From: Trametes villosa
Taxonomy: Eukaryota; Basidiomycota; Agaricomycetes; Polyporales; Polyporaceae
Direction: 5' to 3'
Length of the DNA stretch: 64,000 bases
Assembly (NCBI GenBank): GCA_002964805.2
Contig: PUDQ02000057.1
Location: 682,001 to 746,000, forward strand
Notes under the pieces: generated by a model
Told to the model about the DNA's origin: nothing
Databases searched by the model: none
The model's input: the letters and a program-made list of their open reading frames with translations, nothing else
Part shown: in pieces, positions 34,422 through 46,780 of the stretch
Numbering within the stretch: position 1 is the first letter of the stretch
Layout: every line of letters starts with the position of its first letter
Program-made: the position numbers and the translations under genes

Positions 34422-35616
34422 TCAACGGCCACTTTTCGTCTGCGCCAAGTAAATATATTGCGCGTCTATGTACACCCGCCCGACTCGCCGCCCGCCGCCC
34501 GCCGCCCGCCGAGATGCCCCTGCGCCGCCACCGCTCCTACGTTGTCGTACCTTCAGATACTTGCAGGGCTTACGGAATATGGCGATGAACGCGACCGCGC
34601 CGTCGCGCACAAGGGTGTTCAACAGTGTTGTGTCCGAGAATCCATCCTTCGCGCCTCGAAGGATGCCGTACATCATCAGGCTAAAGAGGAACGCCTCATA
34701 CACGATCGAAGCAGTGCTGCACGAAGAGAAACGTGCCGCGTGAGACCGAGCACTACATAGAAGGCGCGTTCTGCCACCACTCACCTGTAGAGCACCATCT
34801 CCGTTGGCAGATCGGCCGCTCTGCAGTCCCAGCCGGTCCGAACCTTGTTGATGCTCAAGCCCAAGCTAACGATCATGATCGCGAGCTGGACGGCGAGGCC
34901 TAGCAGCATGATGCGCAGGACCTTCGGCTGGGTTGCGTATACCGCATATACTGCGCGCATGGCGTCAGGCCGGCAACATGAGAGGAAGCAGAGCGGAAAT
35001 GAACGCACTTCGCAGGATGATGATCACTTCCACGGCGGCCTCGACCAGGAAGGTGGACATGACCTGGAAGATGAGCCACGGTACGCAGGGTACGGCAACC
35101 CGGACATTCTGTATGCTGGACGCGCAGGGGGAGGGCACGTCAACACAATGTCGCGCACTGGTAGAGGGTACCCGTAGTGGACATACGTCAGGGATACCAG
35201 GGAGTAGTATCGAGCGAAAAGGTACAGTGATTTCGGCAGCGTCCACTCGGATCTGTCATCAAGTGCCAATCAGGTACACATTCGAACCGACAGGGTTGCA
35301 TTGCACGCACGGCCAGATTAGCTTGACCTTCAGGTGGATCGGTGATTTAGACTCTTCGTGAAAGCTGTGATATCGCATGCACGCACCTCTTCGTCCATCG
35401 TCGTCAGGATATCCCACGCCAACACCGCGAGTGCCGCAACTAGCCAGATTTCAGGGTAGCGTGAGCAGCCGACTCCGGACGGTGACCGGGCGGGAACGCA
35501 CCAGAACTCCTCGCTGCGCCCTGCGCTTGCGATAGCGCTGCGAAAATCCGCTCCGCATCGGGCCCCAAGATTTGGTCGAGTGTCTGCGTGCCGCTGAGGT
35601 GGCCGCCTGGATCCAT
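34422..35616 (-). pseudogene. DUF6533 gene copy 2, lacking exons 8-10
   Basis: Minus-strand exons 35616-35502, 35439-35387, 35327-35311, 35252-35172, 35115-35009, 34950-34785 and 34716-34574 match exons 1-7 of the complete copy, including the 17-nt microexon, with all splice sites kept. After exon 7 homology stops. Reading on through the donor gives about 50 Arg/Gly-rich residues and a stop at 34422. Exons 8-10, with the last helices and the acidic tail, are missing. It may be a dead 3'-truncated gene or may express a shortened five- or six-helix protein. No frameshift is seen in the retained exons. Confidence 0.75.
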
Positions 35617-37119
35617 AGGAAGCGAGGCTTGCGGCGGTGGTCGAGGTGGGATCGCAGAATCAGCGGGACAGCACGTTTCGGGGCATCACCACAGGACGAG
35701 CGAGGGGATAGCGAGGACGTCTATGTTTGCGCGCAAAAGCGACCGAGGGAGGCCATGCTCGAGGGTGAACACAACGCCTCATGACCATGTCTCGGCGCAA
35801 GTGCCCATTTTGAAGATGCTGTGTCTTCCAGCGCAGCGCTCACGCGGAGCTTCCGTCCTCCGGTGATTGTTCTGATCCTGCATGCTGTAGCCGAGTTTCG
35901 TGAGATTCGGCGAAACCAGTACGAGACAGCGGTGTTGAGCGAGTATATGAGGTGGGGTGGTATGATCGATGTCGAGCACAGAGGGGACAAACAAGTAGCG
36001 CGAGATGGAATGAAGCAGAGACACGCGCGCTCACGCTCGAGCGCCTCAAAAGGGTTGAACGTCACTTCATCCCACCAACGCGTCCTCGCGATGACGTCGT
36101 CGCCAGATCGCGCGCGCCTCTGCCATCTGTCCTGTCCTCGCCTCGTCTGTCTCTTGGCTGCCCTTGCTCAGTCGATGGCCCACTAGTGCTCTCAGTCCTC
36201 TGCTTTGTCCCTTGCGCGCTCTCTCGCTCCCGTCCAAGCCTCTTCGCGCGGTGCTCATGGCCGCTTGAGCAGCCCAACACGCCCCTCGGACAGCAGCCCG
36301 CGCGCGCAGCCGCCGCAGTCCTCGACGTCCCGCCGCCATACTTGGGGAGCACGCTCCAGTACGCCACGGAATGGTGTATACGCGATTCCATGGCCGCCGG
36401 ACAAGGCCTCCGCCCGGAATGGCGCCGATGCTCGAGCACATCGTCCACCTCCCTCCCGTCGTTGTGCGCCGTGCGGCGTGTAGTGCGAGGTCGAGGGCGC
36501 CCTGACACACATCCTGGTGAGTTTCCAGCCTGTCTCGATGCGAAATACGCTCGCTAGAGCCCGATTACGGCTGCCCCGCGCACTAATCCGTCAATCGCCG
36601 CCCCCCAGCTGCCCGCGCACGTACTCAGCAACGTGCACGCTCACAGTGCACGCAGGCTGTATGCGCTCGCGCCAAAACCGGCCGTCAAGACCGCGTTCCG
36701 CGAGCCCAGGCAGGCAGTCCGTACACTCCCCGGCGGAGAACGCTCAAGCGCATGCGTTCGCGCGCGCGCCCCGTGTTGTCGACACTTGGCGGACGTACGC
36801 TGCCCTCGGACGATGGCGCAGGTGCACGCGCGAAGGCGCCGTCGACGTTGTTCGCCGGGAACAGCGCCTGGCCGCCGGCCACTTCTCCGCCACCTTCCCC
36901 CCGCTCTCCCGCCGTCTCGGCTACGCAAACACGGCCGTCTATTGTGCCGAAGGCTACTACGACATGTACTCTAGTGTAAGGTGCGTTCTCAGCCTCTCGG
37001 AGCGCGAAGTGCGCCCACGGCGTGCACTTTACAGTCCACCCGCCCTCGCCCTGCCGGCGCGCACGACGGCCGACCCCCGCCCCCAAATGCGTGATACACA
37101 CGCTCCGCACCCCGCGCTG

Positions 37120-38045
37120 CCCCCCACAACTGCGCAGAAGCGTCCCCGACGCGGTCCCCGAGCTGCACGCCGCCCCGCCACCGGCCTCCCCCGCCGACAA
37201 AACACGTCCCCGCGCTCGCCCTCCTGCCCGCCCCGGCTCGCAAACACGACGCGCGGCTCCCACGTACCGCGGCGCATACACCCAGCGCGTCTCACCGCGA
37301 TTCGGGCCGAAAAAATGTCGCCGATTTTTCGCAATTTCATGGGGCGCCGCCGAGCGATGTGCGCGTCCCCGCACCGTCCCTCCCCCGGAGGCTGCGCAAA
37401 TCGGCATGCAAGTCGGTGAGTACCTCCTCTATCGTATTCTGCTGTGGGAGAGCGCGTGCGGGCGGCTTCGAGGCCGGGGTGTGGCTGGTGGACGCCAACG
37501 GGCCCGAAATCGTCGCGCCCCGCTCTCAGTGCGCCCCGGACGCGTTCGCAAACACGACAGTGGGCTTTCATGAACCATTTTGCGTAGGCCCAGCAGGTTT
37601 CAGCGCGATCGGACGCGAAAATTTTCGCGTCGTTTCGCGCGATTTCATGGGCGCGCCCGGGGCGCCGCCCCCGCCGACGCACCGTCCCGCGGCCGTCCGT
37701 CGCGCAGCTTCGCAGGAACACTCCCGCACGCTCCCCCAGACACCTCCCGCCCCCGGACAACGCGCGTGGGCGATACCCCGCGCGCTGTCCGTCGATCCGG
37801 CCGCGAACGCCCCCAAAACGCCGCGCCCGGTCCGCAGTGCGCCCCGCACGCGCGCACAAGCACGATCGCGGGGCTCCCTGCACCAGGGTGCATCAGCGCT
37901 GCGAGTATTAGCGCCATCGGAGGAGAGATTTCTCGAGGTGGTTCGTGCGATTTCATGGGCGCCGGCGGTGGGACGGCTGTCACGGCTCGCCCTGGCGTCC
38001 GACGGCCGCGCCGTTTGGCATGGGCACGCCGGTGTGCTCGTACTA
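37120..38045. repeat. 308-bp tandem repeat, about three diverged copies (unit 2)
   Basis: The TTTCATGGG anchor recurs around 37336, 37644 and 37952, again 308 bases apart. The array has the same order and phase as in unit 1, so no copy was gained or lost since the segmental duplication. Confidence 0.75.
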
Positions 38046-41000
38046 CCGCCCTGCGCAGGAATCGAGCGCGTCGGGGCGGGTTCGGAATCGAAGGCGAGGC
38101 GGGGACGGCCGTCTCGCGGCTCGAACGAGTCGCCGCGGTCGCCGGCGGTGTGTACGGTGCGCGGCGTCGGCGCCGCTGTGTGCCACGTACTACAGTGTGT
38201 AAGTATACGCACCGCACACGCCGCCGCTGGGGCCGGACGCGTTGGCGGACGACGCCGGACCGCGCGCCGACGTGTTCTGGCGCCGTTTGATCGCGGTCGA
38301 CCGAGCCGAGCCGTGCGCTCCCCTAGAGGGGTGCGACAGGGGCGGGAGGACGGACGTACGAACGCGGACGCGCCGCCGGGCTTCTGCAGAACAAGGTGAG
38401 CGGGGGTCTTCATCGAGGCGCACGGCGGCTCACTATACGATAGCTTCCCGGTCGCGTCGCGAGTGGAGTGGACGGGAAGGGCGACGGAACGGCCAGCTGG
38501 GCACGGGAGGACGGCAGGGGAAACGACTGCCCTCCACCCCGCCCGTCGCATGCTTTATGCGCCCCCGCAAACGCGCGGACCACCGCTCCCCTGTCCGCAT
38601 CTCGCGCTCTCCTCGGACTCCCTCGCCCAGGCTCTCCGTCTCCGCCGCGAAACGACACGCCGGGTGTGTGTCATGCGCACGCGCCCGTGCATCGCGCCTG
38701 CGCGCTGAACTTCCGGGCTCGAAGCGACGCCGCACAGCCCGGGTGTCGAATTGCGAAGCTGTGCGGCGCCCCGGACCCACTCCTCCTAGCCGCCGCGTCT
38801 CGTTTCTGGAGTCTCGGGGCTCGCGCTGTACGCCGCGCGCCGCCGCTTTCGTCAGCCCCCGACGGGAGGGCCTGCCGCCTCCGAGCGTCCGCGCACCCAC
38901 CAAGGGGCGACACTCGGCATCCGCATCCGACTCGAGACAGTCGGCGGATTTGCGTCAAGCACACACCGTCGTGCGACCCTGCGCCGCCGCTGCGTCCCCG
39001 CTCGCGTCTGGCTGGGGTGCGGGTGAGGTAAGTTCCGTCCCGCTGTCAGACGGCCATCGACTCGGGCGGTCTGTGTGCCGAGCGGGGACCAGAGGCGGAT
39101 GTGGCGGGGGTTGCAGCAGGCGCATCGTCGCCCCGTCGAGCCGTCTGCGAGGCTCACCGTGTATCGTAGCAGGAGTTTGTGTATGCCAATACGCACCTCG
39201 CGTCGAGCGAGTCGAGCGTTCGCATTGTGTGAATGCCGGCGGGTATTCGTACAGCACGGAGAACAGACCGGGCGCCCCCTACTCAGCGAGACGGACAGCA
39301 GCTCGTCGCCTGCACGGAACCGCGGGCGACGGGAGGAGGCGAGTGGTCGCCAGTAGTGGATTTTCGCCGCGGCATACCCCTCGCGCCTGCGCTCTCCGTG
39401 TGCCCGCCCGAGAAGAAGCCAGCCCGCAATGAAGCCCCACAGTCGAGGTGCGAACACCGCTCGCTTTCGAGTGCTGCACCCCTCGCCATCCGCCTCCCGC
39501 CGCCTGTCAACCGCGGGGCCCTCATACCGGTACGCCAAGTCCTCCCGTCCGCACGAAAGCGCACACTAACCGTTCGGGCCGTCATTCAGCGAGCATCGCC
39601 CGCCGGACGGCGGCGCAGATACAGCTGGCACGCGAGGGACTGACTCCCCGCCGCCTGGTTCTCTCGGGCGTTGCTTCGTCTGGTGGATGTCCGCCACGCC
39701 GAGCACCGGGTGCATCCCGCTTTCGCGGAGATGTGTATTCGCTCGCCGCCCCACACCCTGCTCCGAGTCGTGGGTTCGTCGGTAAAGCAGCCGTCTGACG
39801 CGAAGATGCGCGCCCGGTCGAGGCCCGTCATGTATTCTCGTACAGTACCCGCCGTCAATGCTCGTTTCATGTCCATGCGGCCTCTTCGAATCGCGGTGCC
39901 CGGTTTCCGGGCCTGCGTCGTGCTCGTTGCTCGGGAACGGGTGCAGAACACGGAGAGCGACCCGAATGGCCTGCACTGTGCACCTGAGCACGACAGCTTG
40001 TCTGCACCAGGGCCGCCGGCGTGCTAATACAGGATACACTCCCAAGTGGACCTGCACACAACAAGCGTGCTCGGACCTCGCTCAGAGCTCGCGCGAGGAC
40101 ATGGACGGGCGGTTTACACAATGGGCAAACGGCCGCACCACGACTGCAACAACTCCCACAGCGTGGTGCGGAACACGGGATGCACGAAGCAACACCGCGG
40201 ACACCTTCGCCCACGCGCCACTACTAACGCAGTGGACCCAGCGGCGGTCGCCGCGCCCGCATCCCATACCGATCGACACCTGCCGGGATGGATGAGCGCG
40301 AACAGGGACACTAAGCCGTAGGTACACCGCTCTTTCCTGTCTCCGAGCCTCCGTATCATTTCTCAATCTTTCTGTCGTTTGCGCGATACTGCGCGTCCGG
40401 ACTCTCAGGCCGCATCTACTCCCCATTAACAAATCTGCGCGTTCTCCGGCGCCGCACCGTGAATGATACAAATCGACGAAACACTTCGCATACCTCAGAC
40501 CGCGCACTGCACATCACCGTTCGCGTGGGGTTCTCCCGGCACCCGACGTCTTCGGTTGTGCGCGAAGTCGTGGACATGAAAGGTACTGATTCCGGATCCC
40601 TGCCCCAACAACGGCATGCAAGGAAGTGGCACGCTCCCCGCCGGAATCTGAGCCGCTGGGTACGTTCCCTGCGTCGCGGCAGCCCCTAGTAGCCCCCTCG
40701 AATGGCCTGAAGAAGTGCATTAGCATCCGCCGACATCGGGAAACTCACTGTGCATGCTCCCCAAGCGTGAGCTTCGGGGTCGCGGCGCGGTGTTCAGCCT
40801 GAAGCGAATCTGCGCGAGCCGAACTCACCTGGTCGACGCACCGAGGCCTCCGTGCTTTGGCAATTCCAGACCGTAATCGGTGCGCTGCGACGCGAAGACC
40901 CCGTAGCCTCGATCAAACATATCCGGCCTTGCCCCATCTTCGCCGCCCGACGTCATGATATTTTTGCTGCCGGTTCAGACGGAGCACCGCCCTCGTCCTC

Positions 41001-41415
41001 CACGGTCGTAGCCAGTTGAGATCGGCCCTGTTCGTGTGCACCATTGCACGGCGTGTTCTCCTGCAAGTGTGTATAGTAGTACTATGCCTGTGGAATTCGC
41101 CCTATATTTACTACTCACTCCGTGCGCGCGAGAGGCCACCGCAGATGAGACTGAAGGAAAGCGCGAAGCGCACCGCGCACTCGGAGGCGCTGCTTGCGCT
41201 TGTAGGTCCGCGTGGCCATTGCTGCTGCTCGGTGACCCTGTAGACTATTGCGTGAGGAGCACAGCGCATGCGTACGGGCTTCGCGGCGCGGTCCGCTTGA
41301 GTCGGTCGCGGGACGCGAGTGAGGTTGGGCTGGCGCCGGATATCGTATGCGCGGCGCTCGGTGTTCCGTGTCCGCGTCTTAGTCCACTGCGGGGAGGTTA
41401 TGTGTATGAGGCGGG

Positions 41416-41422
41416 ATATAAA
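41416..41422 (+). promoter_or_regulatory. TATA box of the 250-residue gene, unit 2
   Basis: ATATAAA, 118 bases before the ATG at 41540 and in the same sequence context as its unit 1 counterpart. Confidence 0.55.
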
Positions 41423-41539
41423 GAGCCAGCGAGGGAAAGGAGAGCGTACCGCTTGAACGCCATCCCCCGCCGTCCGCCGTCCATCCTCCTCATTGGCTGC
41501 ACGACTCCCGATCCACGCCGTCGTACTGCCCACTGAGCT

Positions 41540-42345
41540 ATGCCGAGGACGGTCAAAGCCTCCCGCGTGCACGCCAACCCGACAGCGGCCGCCGCTCCCC
41601 GGACCGCCGCGTCGAAGCGTCGAAGCAGGCGGACCAAGTTGCGGACGGAGGCGCGAGACCTGATCGATGGCAAGTTCGGTAAGCTCGCGCGCATTCCCCG
41701 CAGAAGTCCGCTATACTTACCATTTGCGAAGGCGGGGTCACTGGCGACCCTTACGCCGGCCTGTGGTACACCATCGAGGACTACGCCGAGACCTGCGTGA
41801 TCTTCTACGGCTTCAAAGTCAAAGGCTGGCCCGACCGGATTCCGTTTCGGAACCTGAGCAGCATCGGCGGCTGCGACGTCCTCGAGGACCTCCTGGCGCT
41901 CTGGAAGTCGGACGAGATCAAGTTCGTCCCTGCGACGGACCTCGACAAGCTCAACGCCGCGCTCGACCCCACGCTCGTCGCCCCCGGCAAGAACTTCGTC
42001 CACCGGAAGCAGTCCGGCGGGCGGAACGACATCGGCCGGTCGCGCTACCGGTGGGTGACGAAGCCCGACGGCGGACCTCTGTGGCGGCCAAAGGACGGGC
42101 CGAAGAGCGACAAATTTGTTCGCGACTCGGACGATGAGGACGAGGCGCGACCGCTCAGGCTGCAGCCCTTGCCGTTGGCGTTTCCGCTCGCGGCTGGAGC
42201 TCTCGGCGCGTGCTCGTCTGGCGGCCCTTCAGGGAGCGGCGCGGAGGTGACCGAGGACGAGATAAGCGAATTCTCATCGGATGACGGGGCGGCGGGCTCG
42301 GAGATCGAGACGGTGGCGGGTTGGAGCAGTGAGCGCGAGTTGTGA
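41540..42345 (+). CDS. Unrecognised 250-residue protein, copy in unit 2
   Basis: Exons 41540-41678 and 41732-42345 give 250 residues with the same intron phase and exon lengths (139 and 614 nt) as the copy at 30399. Changes between the copies sit mostly in the basic N-terminus and acidic C-terminus or are silent; the central FYGFKVKGWPDRIPFRNLSS region differs by one conservative residue. Keeping an open frame of identical length in two copies, while neighbouring DNA collects indels, suggests the protein is or was recently under selection. Role unknown. Confidence 0.8.
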
Positions 42346-43320
42346 CTGCACTGCAGGCGACGTTGGTGTTTCCCGGAGAGACTGCTTAGTTTTTGGTAGT
42401 ATAGACACCGTATAATGCGATTCAGGCCGCGCTGCGACGACTCCGAGGGTATCGCCAGGTGGAGGTCGGTGCAGAAGTCAGTGCAGGGTCAAGCCGGCGC
42501 GTTGGCGCTTGTGAACCACACCGCATTCCGTATTTGGGATGTAAGCGCTGAACTGGCTGCAGGCTCGCCGGGCGCGGCGGCGGCTATTTCAACTCGCTTG
42601 ACCTCCACCACTCCAGACCGGTGCGCGGCGATTTCATCATACGCGGGCGCGCATCGAAGCGAGTGATCAGAGGATCAGCGTGAGCGGCGAGGGCGGTAGC
42701 CTGGTACTATGCGGGCTACTAGCTACCTGAAAGATTCAAGTCTCTGCAATATATCTGGGCTTCACTCACCTGCATTAGAAGACAATATGCTTGGCCAGAC
42801 GTGCAGAGAAAGGACGGTTGGACCATGCAGGCATTCTGCTTGTCCCAGCCATCCTTGTCCTGGATGCCTGGCCCTGTCCGATGGAGGGCGTGAGCGTGCG
42901 AGCACAGCGGACGTGAGCGGAGTGATGCGGGCAGAGAAGACTCTGCCGATTGTGAGATGTGAGAGCAGGCAGAGGGGACAGACCAATCAGGGTGCACCCA
43001 TTAACACTCGAGACCAGCTCAGATTAACTCAGGCTATGCAAGAAGTGATCAAAGGCGACAGGAAGCCGGAGGACCCTGGACGGGGAGAGCTAGGCGAGTT
43101 CGCCGCTCTCCCCAGAGATACAGAAATATATTCATGGCAGAAGCGGAACTGTCACCTCTCCGACACGCTCACAGGTGCGGTCCAGGTCTTCCGCTCGCCG
43201 GGATTCCCACCATCTCCCTCCCCGCCTGCAGCAACGTCCTCCAGCATGATCTTCTCATCGCCTGCACAGTCCCTTCCCCCTTCCTTCACGAGGCTTCCGA
43301 GCCTGCGCGCACACTGCACA
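42346..43320. other. Between the 250-residue gene and the WD40 relic, unit 2
   Basis: Counterpart of 31205-32180. An open frame at 42709-43332 aligns with that of unit 1 but suggests no known domain. No call. Confidence 0.3.
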
Positions 43321-45260
43321 ACTCGATGGTAAGTCTCTTGCTATAATGTGCAGTAGCTCAACTAATCAACATTGGTGCAGACGGACGTCGAGGACACCAG
43401 CGGTAGACACAACAAGAAGCACATCGCCGCCGGTGGCCGTCAGCACAGCTGCGAGAGGAGCCAGAACACGGACAGCTACTACACGCATCGCCCGTCCGCC
43501 CGCCCACTCGATCCGGCCGCCAAGGAATCCCGCAGCACACGCCACGAAGATCCCCTCTGAGGCCCGAGGGCGGCTGTGAACGCCCCGCGAGCTAGGACGC
43601 CGTGGCGGGCGAGGACACACCGAGGACGGAGGCGGGAGTGGATACGGCAACAAGAGACCATAGGTACAAAGTTCCTAACATGCTAGCATCGTTCGCCCGC
43701 ACTGACCTAGCCCGCAGATGCCTCGAAGGCCGGCGGCGGTCGCGCACATGCACGCACACGAGGGCCACGTCAACAGCTTGCGCGTGCGCGAAAGACCGGG
43801 ACGGACACGGCGGCAATGGCGCTCCGGCGAGCTGCGAGGTCGCGAGGTTGAAGGTGGAGACGGTAAGTACGTAGTTCGCGAGTCCCTTGTCTTCGAGATC
43901 GCACACTGACGGAATTAGTCGACGCGTGGCTGGCGAGTGGCCACCGTCGCATGCATGGGCGAGCAGGACACCGGCGGCCGGCGTCGTATAAGACTCAGGC
44001 CGCCGCGAGCGCGGCTGTGGACTCGTCGCAACAGGTGGCGCCACAGCGAGCGACCGCACGGCAGCGATCCGTGAATCCGCGAGGACGATGGCTGCGGCGG
44101 AGGCGGAAGACGGTCAGTAGTTCCTCCGGACCTCCTCCCGCTGAATGCATCGTTCGTGCACTGACCCAATCGACGGAGGCGCAGGCGGACGGCGGCCATC
44201 GCGCGCCACGACGGGCAGTTCGGAGATACGACGGTCGGCGACCCGAGGCGTACAACATACCGGATACGGCGGAGGGTGCAGCGCCGCGCGCAGACGCAGG
44301 CACGGATGGCGGACGGCAGGTCGGCGACGTGCTGCGACGAGTGGTAAGTATCCTACCAAGTACGATATTTGTGTACTAACCGATGATGCAGATATTCAGT
44401 GGCCGGCGGCCGCCACGCGCGCGTGCACGGAACGCCGAAGGCTTGCGCCAGGCCGAGCCTCGCAGAGAGCGCGTTCCCGGGCGCTCGCGCGTGAGCGGCC
44501 CGCAGCGGGCGGCGAGTTCTTGGGGAGTTCACGGGCGAGTCGGCATTAGCAGAAATTCGCAGTAAGTACTGTTGTTAGCGGTAGTGTTCGTGTACTGACC
44601 ACGTACGCAGACGTGCCGGTGGCCAGCGGCCGCCCTGCCGAGTGCGAGATGTACCGCCGGCCTGCTGTTCGCGCGAGCGGGCTGGCCGAGCGGCGCGCGC
44701 GAACAGCAGTCCGGAGACGCGACGGTCGGCGGCTGGGTGGTATACAACATACCGAATGGCGCGCGGCGGAGGATGCGACACCGCGCATAGACGCTGGCGC
44801 GGGCGGCGAAGAGCTGCGATTGGTGGTCAGTACTTATCAGGCTGCATCATTCGTGTACCAACCGACGATGCAGATCTCGAGTGGCCGGTGGCCGCCACTT
44901 GCGCGTGCGTGCACGGGTCGTCGGAGGCTGGCGCAAGGCACAGAGCGTCGCAGAGCGTGTCCCCGGGCGCTCGCGGGATCCGGAGCTGTGCGTGGCGTGC
45001 AGCGAATTCACGGCGAGTTTGCGAGGGAGTTGGTGTCGACGGAGATCTGCGGTAAGTACATCTGCTAGCCGTAATGTTGACGATCCTGTACTGAGCCAAT
45101 TCGCAGATGGGCAGGTGGCCAGCGGCCGCTCTGCCGGGTGCGAGATACGCCGCCGGCCTACGAGAGCGCGGGCGAACGAGCCGGACGGGCGGCTTGCTTG
45201 TGGGAGAGAGCCTACAGCGTGCGTTGCGGTGCTGACATCGCCACACGCGTAGTTCAGCTG
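43320..45260 (+). pseudogene. Decayed WD40-repeat gene, unit 2
   Basis: Second copy of the relic at 32180, with the same chain of short introns (43864-43918, 44344-44391 and others). It keeps the clearest WD40 signature of either copy: HEGHVNS at 43755-43775, followed in shifted frames by remnants of the SGS, DRTVR and W-D parts of a blade just before a GTAAGT donor. It also keeps an exon start near 43380 that a deletion of about 50 bases removed in unit 1. The stop before the donor at about 44562 is shared with unit 1, so decay had begun before the duplication. Confidence 0.55.
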
Positions 45261-45743
45261 TGGGGACAGTACTTGCTAGCGAGAGCCTGAGGAGCGCGCC
45301 GGAAGTCCCGGAGGCTGCATCTGGTGTCCGAGATGGGCTGATCGCGCCAGAGGAAAGTTTGAGAGTGCGCGTGTAGCAGAGTTCGAGAGTGCGAGTGTAG
45401 CAGAGTTGAGCAGTGTAGCATTCGTTCGGGCGGGCGGAGCAGAGGACGCGACGGGCGAGGACATGGCGGCGAGAGACGAGAAGCAATCCGTAAGCGCCCG
45501 CGCGTGCGAACACTGTCTCCTGCCACACAACGACAGCTACTACACCCCCGTCTCCCCCTGTCTCCTGCAACATGCCCGGAGTCTCACAAAGTCAACGGCC
45601 ACTTTTCGTCTGCGCCAAGTAAATATATTGCGCGTCTATGTACACCCGCCCGACTCGCCGCCCGCCGCCCGCCGCCCGCCGAGATGCCCCCGCGCCGCCA
45701 CCGCTCCTACGTTGTCGTACCTTCAGATCCTCGCAGGACTTAC

Positions 45744-46780
45744 GGAATATGGTGATGAACGCGACGGCGCCGTCGCGCACGAGGGTGTTCAGGAGCGTCG
45801 TGTCCGAGAACCCGTCCTTCGCGCCCCGGAGGATGCCGTACATCATGAGGCTGAATAGGAATGCCTCATACACGATCGAAGCGGTGCTACGCGCAGGGAG
45901 ACATCGCGTGAGACCGAGCATTATGTTGTAGAAACCTGCTGTCACTACTCACCTGTAGAGCACCATCTCCGTTGGCAGATCCGCGGCTCTACAGTCCCAC
46001 CCGGTCCGGACCTTGTTGATGCTCAAGCCCAAGCTGACGATCATGATCGCGAGCTGGACCGCGAGCCCCAGCAGCATGATGCGCAGGACCTTCGGCTGGG
46101 TTGCGTATACCGCATATACTGCGCACATGGCGTCAGGCCGGCAACATGAGGGGAAGCAGAGCGGAAATGAACGCACTTCGCAGGATGATGATCACTTCCA
46201 CGGCGGCCTCGACCAGAAAAGTGGACATGACTTGGAAGATGAGCCACGGTACGCAGGGGACGGCGACGCGGACATTCTGTATGCTGGACAAGCAGGGGAA
46301 GGGCTGTCAAAACTAGGCCGTGCACTAGAGGGTACCCGCGGTGCACATACGTCAGGGATACCAGGGAGTAGTATCGAGCGAAAAGGTACAGTGATTTCGG
46401 CAGCGTCCACTCGGATCTGTCATCAAGTGCCAATCAGGTACACATTCGAACCGACAGGGTTGCATTGCACGCACGGCCAGATTAGCTTGACCTTCAGGCG
46501 GATCGGTGATTTAGACTCTTCGTGAAAGCTGTGATATCGCATGCACGCACCTCTTCGTCCATCGTCGTCAGGATATCCCACGCCAACACCGCGAGTGCCG
46601 CAACTAGCCAGATTTCAGGGTAGCGTGAGCAGCCGACTCCGGACGGTGACCGGGCGGGAACGCACCAGAACTCCTCGCTGCGCCCTGCGCTTGCGATAGC
46701 GCTGCGAAAATCCGCTCCGCATCGGGCCCCAAGATTTGGTCGAGTGTCTGCGTGCCGCTGAGGTGGCCGCCTGGATCCAT
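45744..46780 (-). pseudogene. DUF6533 gene copy 3, lacking exons 8-10
   Basis: Minus-strand exons 46780-46666, 46603-46551, 46491-46475, 46416-46336, 46283-46177, 46118-45953 and 45886-45744 have exactly the same lengths as exons 1-7 of the complete copy (115, 53, 17, 81, 107, 166 and 143 nt) and open frames. Homology ends at the same exon 7 donor as in copy 2. It lies in the third, partial unit of the duplication. It may express a truncated protein; I treat it as a pseudogene because the last helices are missing. Confidence 0.75.

Larger units (their letters stand above)
23436..34573. repeat. Tandem segmental duplication, unit 1 (about 11.14 kb)
   Basis: Positions from exon 7 of the DUF6533 gene to 34573 recur in the same order and orientation 11138-11141 bases further on. 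Corresponding open frames carry identical or near-identical residues, for example the frames at 24431 and 35572. The unit holds the 5' part of a DUF6533 gene, the two-exon gene at 30399, a WD40 relic and the 308-bp repeat. The left breakpoint coincides with the end of exon 7. Confidence 0.93.
35617..41539. other. GC-rich stretch of unit 2, no convincing gene
   Basis: Counterpart of 24476-30398. The first ~2 kb (to about 37660) match unit 1 without visible difference; beyond that substitutions and indels break every long open frame in one copy or the other, which argues against coding. Includes the 308-bp repeat at 37.1-38.0 kb. Confidence 0.5.
34574..45743. repeat. Tandem segmental duplication, unit 2 (about 11.17 kb)
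   Basis: Second full copy of the unit at 23436. It has the same gene order: DUF6533 exons 7-1 on the minus strand, GC-rich stretch with 308-bp repeats, TATA box and 250-residue gene, WD40 relic. Differences from unit 1 are scattered substitutions and small indels, denser to the right of about 37660 and almost absent between 35335 and 37660. Confidence 0.93.
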
